From positions 158,956-222,955 of the forward strand of contig JAYFPZ010000008.1 of assembly GCA_034927445.1 (NCBI GenBank): a DNA stretch of 64,000 bases. Reading direction: 5' to 3'. How positions within the stretch are numbered: position 1 is the stretch's first letter; each line of letters begins with the position of its first letter. The stretch comes from PHAA01 sp034927445. GTDB taxonomy: Bacteria > Bacillota > Syntrophomonadia > Syntrophomonadales > Syntrophomonadaceae. This document shows positions 57,789-64,000 of the stretch, piece after piece. Below the pieces are notes generated by a model, which was not told the DNA's origin, made no database searches, and saw only the letters and a program-made list of their open reading frames with translations. Position numbers and translations under genes: made by a program.

Positions 57789-58225
57789 ACGCGGAAGGAC
57801 GCGGACTTGCGAAAGAAACGCCAGAAGCGAGATGTGAATAGAACACGATTTCTAGTAATAAAGGAAGAAGATTTCAGACGCGGGCTCACGGTGCTCGCAC
57901 ACAGACTTATTAAGACTTGTGCTGCCTTTTGAGAGAAATTCAGAAGCGGGATGTGAATAGAACATGATATCGCAGATTCAAATGATTATCGCAGATTTCT
58001 AGTAATAGAGGAAGAAAATAATATCAGACGCAGAATAACGCGGACCTATATGACCAACGCTGACAGTTTCATATTGCTGGGATAAAACCATTATCAAGAA
58101 ATGTGTAAATATGTTATGTTATTGATGCATTAACCAAGGGTATAATTTGTTTCCTTAATAACAAACAGTCCATAAAGTCATAAACAGTCTGCGTGCGAGT
58201 GAAACGAGCCCGCGTCTACTTCAAA
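57786..58225. repeat. R2 repeats and an internal duplication between uvrB and uvrA
   Basis: R2 units: agacgcggaaggacgcggac (57787), cagacgcgggctcacgg (57875), cagacgcagaataacgcgga (58025), and the inverse gagcccgcgtctac near 58207. A segment of about 60 bp (57822-57882, cagaagcgagatgtgaatag) recurs at 57941-58032 with a 30-bp insertion. No gene is present, and nothing here suggests an SOS operator. Confidence 0.6.
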
Positions 58226-58238
58226 GAGGATGGTTAAA

Positions 58239-61061
58239 GTGAAAGATTATATTTATGTTAAAGGTGCCCGGGAGCATAACTTAAAAAACATTGATATCAC
58301 CATACCCCGTGACAAGCTGATAGTCTTTACCGGCGTCTCCGGGTCAGGCAAATCCAGCCTGGCTTTTGATACGATTTACAGCGAAGGGCAGCGTCGCTAC
58401 GTTGAATCGCTGTCAACCTATGCCCGCCAATTTCTGGGGCAAATGGACAAACCTGACGTAGATTATATTGAAGGGCTTTCGCCTTCCATTTCCATAGATC
58501 AGAAAACCACTTCCCACAACCCGCGTTCGACCGTGGGAACGGTAACTGAAATTTATGACTATATACGCCTGTTGTTTGCCCGGGTGGGACGGCCCCATTG
58601 CCCCCATTGCCACCGCCCTATCCGCCGCCAGACCATCGATCAGGTGGTAGACACGGTGCAGGCTTGGCCGGATGGAACCCGGATCAAGATCCTCAGTCCT
58701 ATTATCAAGGGACAAAAAGGGGAGCATCGGAAAATACTGCAGAATCTCTTCAAAGACGGTTTTGTCAGAGTAATGGTGGACGGTTATGAATACACCTCGG
58801 ATGAGGTGATTGAACTCGAAAAAAACAAGAAGCACGATATTAGTGCCGTGGTCGACCGTCTGGTAGTAAAGGAAGGCATCCGCAGCCGGCTGGCGGAATC
58901 GTTGGAACTGGCCTTTGAGTTAAGTGAGGGACTGGTCATAGTAAAAGTACTGCAGGAGGACGGCGGCGAACAGGATATGCTGTTCAGCCGTGATTTTGCC
59001 TGCCCCGACTGCGGCTTCAGTCTGCCTGAATTAAGCCCGCGCATGTTTTCATTTAACAACCCCTTTGGTGCCTGTCCCGAATGTGACGGACTGGGAGAGA
59101 AGCGGGAAATCGATCCTGACCTGGTTTTGGATACGGAAATGAGTCTGGATGAGGGAGCCATAATTCCTTGGGCCATTAATTCGCATAATTATTTTCGGCA
59201 AATCCTGATCGGCATGTGTCAAAAGTACAAAATTCCCATGGATAAACCTTTAAATGAACTCACCCCGGAACAGATCAACCTTATCCTGTACGGGAACAAT
59301 GGCGAGTCGTTTAAGCTGACTTATACTAACTCCTACGGGGAAACCGGCTCATTCACCACCCGTTACGAGGGGGTAATCAATACCCTTAAGCGCCGTTACC
59401 AGGAGACCAAGTCAGATCTGGCCCGGGAAGAGATGGAAAAATTCATGACTATAAGTCTTTGCCCGGCCTGTGGCGGCCGGCGTCTGCGCCCGGAGATTCT
59501 GGCGGTTCTACTGGGGGATAAATCGATCGCGGACCTTACCGCCATGGCAGTTTATGAGGCCATGGATTTCCTGACTGGACTGGAGCTGGATGAGCGGGAG
59601 GCGTTTATTGCCCGCCAGGTAATCAAGGAAATTAATGAACGCCTGCGGTTTCTCATAGATGTGGGCCTGGATTATCTGACCCTCGACCGCCCGGCCGGCA
59701 GCCTTTCCGGAGGCGAGGCCCAGAGGATAAGATTGGCCACGCAGGTGGGTTCAAGTCTGGTGGGGGTCCTGTATGTACTGGATGAACCCAGTATTGGGCT
59801 GCATGCCCGGGATAACGACCGCTTACTGGTAACCTTGAAACGGCTGCGTGATTTGGGCAACACTGTAATTGTGGTGGAACATGATGAAGAAACCATGCAA
59901 AGCGCCGATTATATTGTGGATATAGGCCCGGGGGCCGGGATCCATGGCGGTGAAGTGGTAGCCGCCGGTTCGATCGAGGATATTGAAAAATCAGCCCGTT
60001 CCTTTACCGGTCGCTATCTGGCCGGGACATTGAGTATTGATGTGCCCCCGGTGCGAAGGCCGGGCAACGGCCGTCAACTGGTGGTCCGGGGGGCCCGGGA
60101 ACATAATCTGAACAACCTGGATGTCAGCATCCCCTTGGGGAAGATGGTGGTAATTACCGGGGTTTCGGGTTCAGGGAAAAGCACTCTGGTGGAGGATATT
60201 ATTTATCCGGCCTTGATGAAGAAGTTCCACGGCAGCCGTTATCGTATCGGCGCTCATGACGGGATAGAGGGGTACAACCACCTGGATAAGGTGATAAACA
60301 TTGACCAATCCCCGATCGGCCGTACTCCGCGCTCCAACCCGGCTACCTATACGGGGGCGTTTGACGGCATCCGCGACCTGTTTGCGGATACGGCGGAAGC
60401 ACGCATCCGGGGCTATAAAGCGGGACGCTTCAGCTTTAACGTCCGGGGGGGCCGCTGTGAGGCTTGTTCCGGGGATGGGATAATCAAAATAGAGATGCAT
60501 TTCCTGCCCGATGTCTATATTCCCTGTGAAGTCTGCAAGGGCAAAAGATATAACCGGGAAACCCTGGAGGTTAAATACAAGGGGAAGACCATATCCGACA
60601 TTCTGAATATGACCGTGGATGAGGGGGTAGAGCTGTTTGCCAACATACCCCGCATAGCCAGGAAACTACAGGTCCTGCAGGATGTGGGGCTGGGCTACCT
60701 GCAGCTGGGGCAGCCGGCCCCAACCTTGTCCGGGGGTGAAGCCCAGCGGGTCAAGCTCTCCACGGAGCTGTCCAAGCGTTCCCTGGGACGCAATCTTTAT
60801 ATACTGGATGAACCGACCACCGGTCTGCATAAAGAAGACGTCAAACATTTGCTGGGGGTGCTGAACCGTCTGGTTGATGCCGGCAATTCGGTTATAATAA
60901 TCGAACACAACCTGGATGTCATAAAATCAGCCGATTATGTCATTGATCTGGGGCCCGAGGGCGGTGAAAAAGGCGGCCGGATTATAGCCGCAGGGACCCC
61001 GGAAGAAGTGGCCTTGAATCCGCTTTCCTATACCGGCCAGTATTTGCAAAAGGTTCTCTAG
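58239..61061 (+). CDS. uvrA: UvrABC excinuclease subunit A
   Basis: A 940-residue ATPase. GTG 58239 is preferred to ATG 58230 because the AAAGAGGATGG ribosome binding site sits right upstream. It has two ABC modules: Walker A GVSGSGKSS (32-40) with signature SLSGGEAQRIRL, and the second Walker A GVSGSGKST with TLSGGEAQRVKL. Zinc modules are CPHCHRPIRR, CPDC ... CPEC, CPACGGRR and CEACSGDG with CEVC. UvrA scans DNA for distortion and recruits UvrB. A terminator follows directly. Confidence 0.97.
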   Translation: MKDYIYVKGAREHNLKNIDITIPRDKLIVFTGVSGSGKSSLAFDTIYSEGQRRYVESLSTYARQFLGQMDKPDVDYIEGLSPSISIDQKTTSHNPRSTVGTVTEIYDYIRLLFARVGRPHCPHCHRPIRRQTIDQVVDTVQAWPDGTRIKILSPIIKGQKGEHRKILQNLFKDGFVRVMVDGYEYTSDEVIELEKNKKHDISAVVDRLVVKEGIRSRLAESLELAFELSEGLVIVKVLQEDGGEQDMLFSRDFACPDCGFSLPELSPRMFSFNNPFGACPECDGLGEKREIDPDLVLDTEMSLDEGAIIPWAINSHNYFRQILIGMCQKYKIPMDKPLNELTPEQINLILYGNNGESFKLTYTNSYGETGSFTTRYEGVINTLKRRYQETKSDLAREEMEKFMTISLCPACGGRRLRPEILAVLLGDKSIADLTAMAVYEAMDFLTGLELDEREAFIARQVIKEINERLRFLIDVGLDYLTLDRPAGSLSGGEAQRIRLATQVGSSLVGVLYVLDEPSIGLHARDNDRLLVTLKRLRDLGNTVIVVEHDEETMQSADYIVDIGPGAGIHGGEVVAAGSIEDIEKSARSFTGRYLAGTLSIDVPPVRRPGNGRQLVVRGAREHNLNNLDVSIPLGKMVVITGVSGSGKSTLVEDIIYPALMKKFHGSRYRIGAHDGIEGYNHLDKVINIDQSPIGRTPRSNPATYTGAFDGIRDLFADTAEARIRGYKAGRFSFNVRGGRCEACSGDGIIKIEMHFLPDVYIPCEVCKGKRYNRETLEVKYKGKTISDILNMTVDEGVELFANIPRIARKLQVLQDVGLGYLQLGQPAPTLSGGEAQRVKLSTELSKRSLGRNLYILDEPTTGLHKEDVKHLLGVLNRLVDAGNSVIIIEHNLDVIKSADYVIDLGPEGGEKGGRIIAAGTPEEVALNPLSYTGQYLQKVL

Positions 61062-61114
61062 TCATAGCCGCCTTGGCGCTGCTTTCCAGCCGTTAACAGG
61101 ACGAAAATTATTTC

Positions 61115-61153
61115 AAAAAGCCCGTTTTCTTAGCACAGAACGGGCTTTTTCTT
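61115..61153 (+). terminator. Terminator of uvrA
   Basis: AAAAAGCCCGTT and AACGGGCTTTTT pair around a loop of about 15 bases, with a T-run at the end. Confidence 0.88.
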
Positions 61154-61858
61154 GCGCTTTGGTACCCCCATCAGGATAACTGTTTTCAAAATTCTTATAA
61201 TACCGATAACTCAGTCTGACATTCCTCTTCAAATCCTTTCTCCACCCAGAGCTGGAAGACTATGCAATATGCATAACAATAGGACACGAACATTGACCTC
61301 CCCTGTCTATAATTGGGACAGTTGCTGCCGTTGTGAATGCTTTGGGCAAATAATTCTTTGCAAGGCAGCAATATCAATATACTCATACGCAGCATGTACA
61401 GCATTTCCGAAGAACTTAGATTTTCTAGAAAAATTAATTTAACTTGCACACTATTTGCTTTAATAGCGAAGAAAGACAAAAAAACATTGAATGAAGAGCT
61501 CCACCCCCTTCTAAACTCCTGTACGATGACCTTTTTCTAAAAAACGATTCTCTTACTAAGGTGATGACAGAGGATCTATGCAAAATTAAATGATGTATTA
61601 AAATCGGACAGAAAAATTGCCCGCCCATGTACGCAAATGGGACAGTTGTTTGAGATTACAAAGTGGAATCAGCCTCAATCCTAATAAATGGATTTTGAGC
61701 GTGCTTTAAAAAAACGGAGTAGGGTAAGGGACATTAATCCTTTTTACAATTTGTGAATAAAAGAACTTTGCTGCCACAAATGTTTCTTGTCGAATTTGGT
61801 ATGATTGTTGCTTCTATATGGTTGCGAGTAATTACTTACTTTTGGGGAAGGAGGACGC
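61154..61858. other. Gene-poor AT-rich region
   Basis: No convincing gene. The frames here are short, lack ribosome binding sites and have no family patterns. The phrase gggacagttg recurs at 61314 and 61639. Possibly the remains of an old insertion. Confidence 0.35.
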
Positions 61859-61933
61859 TTGTTTAACTTTAGAGGGAATTGGCTGGATATATATCCTGCT
61901 TTAGCATATGAGGTTATACGATTTCCTCTATAA
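61859..61933 (+). CDS. Candidate 24-residue leader peptide
   Basis: A strong GGAAGGAGGA site lies 5-8 bases before TTG 61859; the frame reads 24 codons (LFNFRGNWLDIYPALAYEVI then RFPL) and stops 103 bases upstream of the MFS gene. It may be a leader peptide or the stub of a lost gene. Only the ribosome binding site supports it. Confidence 0.3.
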   Translation: MFNFRGNWLDIYPALAYEVIRFPL

Positions 61934-62036
61934 TGCTATTCCTGTGTTCGGAGCCAAAGGATTGATTTTCCAAAGTTAGCATAAGGTAATAGTTCGGCAG
62001 TTACATTGAAAGTAAAATATAACAGGAGGGAAAAGA

Positions 62037-63296
62037 ATGAGTAATCAGCGCGTAATGCCTATACCCGATAGAAATGCGCCATTGAACGGTTTAATGATCT
62101 GCATATGGGTTTTTGCTTGGCTTGCACTAGTCCTGGACGTATTGGACTGGCAGTTGGTATCAGTATCAGCTACGGCTATCACCAAAGATCTAGGTATATC
62201 TGCAACGCATATGGGGTTTGTATTGGGGTTTCCACTATTAGGAGCAGGTATAGGCGGATTAATATCTGGGGTTCTGTCTGATAAGTTTGGACGAGTGCGG
62301 GTAATGTTTTATTGCCTGATTTGGTATTCGATATTTACGATAGCTTTCGCGTACGCTAATACTGCTGCAGCTATGATAATTCTCCGGCTTTTGGTGGGGA
62401 TTGGACTGGGAGCACAATGGGGCGTTGGCAATACCCTGGTAGCAGAATGCCTTCCCGCCAGAATCAGAATCATGTGCTCAGCGGTTATTCAGACCGGGTT
62501 TGCATTTGGGCCTATGCTGGCTGCTTTTCTTGCTAAAATGATAATTCCGTCATATGGATGGCGACCCTTATTCTATTTTGGGGCCATAGGGATTGTTATA
62601 GCTGTTTTTGCCAAAATAGTCATTCCTGAACCGGAGGCATGGGTTAAATCAAAAGAAGAGGCACATGCAGGCGGACGACAGATGGGCAGTATTAGCAGAC
62701 TGTTCAGTTCAGACATCTACGATTTTACAGGGACATCTATCAGAAGAAATACTTTGGGAGCATTCTTCCTGGTTCTCTGTGCCTTATTGGCATACTGGAG
62801 CGCCATGAGCTGGATTCCCAGCTGGTTGGCTACGGATAAACATATGGATATTGTTAAGTCCATGAACTATATGATGTTCCTCAATATAGGCGGCGTAATA
62901 GGTTACATTTTATTTGCTTTCATAGCTGACCGCTGGGGGCGCAAAAAACCTGCCTATGTAGCACTGGCAGCTTCCTTTGTGGCCGTTATAATATTCGTGA
63001 ACATCCAAGACAACAAAACGCTCTTGTATTTTGCACCGATTTATTCATTTATCACCTATCCAATTTTCGGATTGTTTGGCGGCTATATGGCTGAGCTGTT
63101 CCCGACGGATGTTAGAGCGACAGGCGTAAACAGCATCTATAATCTGGCTCGGATGTGCAGTTTCTGGGGTCCGGCCATGCTGGGCGGGATTGCAGCCGTA
63201 ACCTCGTATTCCTATGCTATTGGAGTAAGTGCGGTCTTGTACCTTGCCGCAATCGTTCCATTGGTTTTCTTACCGGAAACAGTCCATAGACGTTAA
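62037..63296 (+). CDS. MFS transporter, aromatic-acid/organic-acid symporter type
   Basis: A 419-residue permease with 12 predicted membrane helices and an AGGAGGG ribosome binding site. The loop 2-3 signature is GVLSDKFGRVRVM, and DVLDWQLVSVSATAITKDLG in TM1 resembles the AAHS (aromatic acid:H+) group, which has a DxxD-type TM1 motif. LRLLVGIGLGAQWGVGNTLV (TM4) and AELFPTDVRATGVNSIYNLA (loop 10-11) are also typical. It likely imports a carboxylate with protons; the substrate is unknown. It stands alone between two gene-poor stretches and ends at a strong terminator. Confidence 0.88.
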   Translation: MSNQRVMPIPDRNAPLNGLMICIWVFAWLALVLDVLDWQLVSVSATAITKDLGISATHMGFVLGFPLLGAGIGGLISGVLSDKFGRVRVMFYCLIWYSIFTIAFAYANTAAAMIILRLLVGIGLGAQWGVGNTLVAECLPARIRIMCSAVIQTGFAFGPMLAAFLAKMIIPSYGWRPLFYFGAIGIVIAVFAKIVIPEPEAWVKSKEEAHAGGRQMGSISRLFSSDIYDFTGTSIRRNTLGAFFLVLCALLAYWSAMSWIPSWLATDKHMDIVKSMNYMMFLNIGGVIGYILFAFIADRWGRKKPAYVALAASFVAVIIFVNIQDNKTLLYFAPIYSFITYPIFGLFGGYMAELFPTDVRATGVNSIYNLARMCSFWGPAMLGGIAAVTSYSYAIGVSAVLYLAAIVPLVFLPETVHRR

Positions 63297-63352
63297 ACGT
63301 TCTTAATTTACGAGCGTTTCTCTTCTCAAGGATTCAATTACTCTCACATTTC

Positions 63353-63393
63353 TGCGGTAGGGACTTAAATGTCAGTCACTACCGCACTTTTTT
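63353..63393 (+). terminator. Terminator of the MFS gene
   Basis: GCGGTAG and CTACCGC arms with an 18-base loop, followed by acttttttta. Confidence 0.8.
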
Positions 63394-63396
63394 ATT

Positions 63397-63580
63397 CGCC
63401 CGGCATAGGCGCTGCCCATAGGGTGAAAGTCTCCAGTTGGAGGTGCTTGCATAACAAAATAAAATCCGTGCTACCTAAAGCCGTTCAGAGTAAATATTGC
63501 GGATTGATGGCGAGAAAGTTAGTGGGTACTGTACTGACAGGAGTTGGAATAGGTTATAGTACCTGCCCCAGCTAATATTT
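63397..63580 (+). mobile_element. Possible 5' fragment of a group II intron
   Basis: gcccggcataggcgctgccc, then atagggtgaaagtc at 63397-63431, resembles the conserved 5' region (domain I) of bacterial group II introns, which begin near GTGCGCCCGGCATGGGCG and continue with CATAGGGTGAAAGTC. No reverse transcriptase gene or domain V/VI is present within the window, so at most a truncated copy remains. The call rests on a short remembered pattern. Confidence 0.4.
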
Positions 63581-63619
63581 TGGCATAAAATTTGCAACGA
63601 ATTTATACGGAGGAATTGT

Positions 63620-63706
63620 ATGTTCCTCCTGAACTGCTTGATGGAGGAGGTGATTGCTGAGGCCGTCCCAACGTTAAATAGGTTTATGGTCAGTTTTCTA
63701 GTTTAA
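63620..63706 (+). CDS. Short unknown reading frame
   Basis: A 28-codon frame (MFLLNCLMEEVIAEAVPTLN, then RFMVSFLV) with GGAGGA before ATG 63620. It has no recognised family and may be a relic. The interval 63707-63913 contains nothing I can identify. Confidence 0.25.
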   Translation: MFLLNCLMEEVIAEAVPTLNRFMVSFLV

Positions 63707-63913
63707 CCAAGCAGGCATTAATAAATTTAACTCATCAAGCAAGTGAATATAAATCTCCCCGCTTAGGATCTTGCATTACTCAAAAACGAGAACATGCAAG
63801 AAGATATTATAGTGACTGCCAATGAGAAGAGAGAAGGTATCCGAGTGCCGGATAACGATAAACCTGTCTGCAAATAAAGCAAATTTAATATAAAAAAAGA
63901 GGAACAAAAAGCC

Positions 63914-64000
63914 ATGGAAAAAATAATTGAAGGAGTCGTAATAGAAACCAATGGGGAAAGCGCCAGAGTCAGGTGCAGTATACACAGTGATTGCGAAAAC
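63914..64000 (+). CDS. RseC/MucC-family protein, N-terminal fragment
   Basis: The gene runs off the window; 29 codons are visible from ATG 63914, with AGAGGAAC about 9 bases upstream. The start EKIIEGVVIETNGESARVRC followed by SIHSDCEN matches RseC/MucC-like proteins (G.V......A.V....HSDCxNC). Such proteins are membrane-bound, regulate SoxR reduction or sigma-E in Proteobacteria and in anaerobes often accompany Rnf electron-transport genes. The rest of the gene is needed to confirm. Confidence 0.7.
   Translation, partial: MEKIIEGVVIETNGESARVRCSIHSDCEN

Noticed and set aside
61195..61479. Minus-strand frame of 94 codons
   Set aside because: No ribosome binding site, poor composition and no recognised family; may be decayed sequence.

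Overview
The window looks like chromosomal DNA of a low-to-mid GC Firmicute of class Clostridia, plausibly a Syntrophomonadaceae-type anaerobe. The evidence is strong GGAGG ribosome binding sites, frequent TTG/GTG starts, a split transketolase, an RF2 gene with an in-frame TGA, lipoprotein and sporulation-style envelope genes, and a conserved order hpf - secA - prfB - ... - ftsE - ftsX - (M23 peptidase) - S41 protease - PDZ membrane protein - ... - uvrB - uvrA. From memory, this order resembles the Bacillus subtilis order hpf-secA-prfB-ftsEX-ctpB-minJ-uvrBA. The species assignment is inference.

Layout. 1-7.6 kb: surface glycan genes. These are the end of a dTDP-sugar 3,4-ketoisomerase, a hexapeptide acyltransferase, a GtrB-like glycosyltransferase, GtrA, and a DegT/FdtB-type aminotransferase, followed by a large membrane protein and a secreted GH26-like glycosidase. 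This block is littered with a short palindromic repeat (called R1 here), including a 12-unit, 21-bp tandem array and a GIY-YIG nuclease gene plus a relic of a second one. 7.7-9.0 kb: a lipoprotein gene and its tandem, internally deleted duplicate. 9.0-14.0 kb: a TetR-controlled RND efflux operon with a clear promoter and operator. 14.1-20.3 kb: an S41 protease, wecB, a phosphohexomutase, a small membrane protein, comF and a zinc-ribbon protein.

20.4-32.9 kb: a prophage-derived cassette with an ImmA/IrrE-like protease, a double-HTH repressor, divergent promoters, an ArpU/RinA-like regulator, then a complete non-contractile tail module (tail terminator, tube, frameshifted chaperone, short tape measure, hub, several tip or receptor-binding proteins) and a lysis module (XhlA-like, amidase, holin). 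No integrase, terminase, portal, protease or capsid gene is present. The regulators are separated from the tail genes by about 490 bp of decayed sequence. I interpret this as a candidate F-type tailocin (monocin-like), or else a degraded prophage.

33.3-61.1 kb: housekeeping core (hpf, secA, prfB, transketolase, ftsEX, M23 and S41 peptidases, PDZ protein, PRK06851-like ATPase, ECF sigma/anti-sigma operon, purple acid phosphatase, uvrB, uvrA). It is interrupted at 39.7-43.9 kb by an AT-rich restriction-modification island (Eco57I-like N6-adenine methyltransferase plus PD-(D/E)XK-like protein) bounded by a 160-bp duplication of the transketolase 3' end. 61.1-64.0 kb: sparse sequence with an MFS transporter, a possible group II intron fragment, and the start of an rseC-like gene running off the end.
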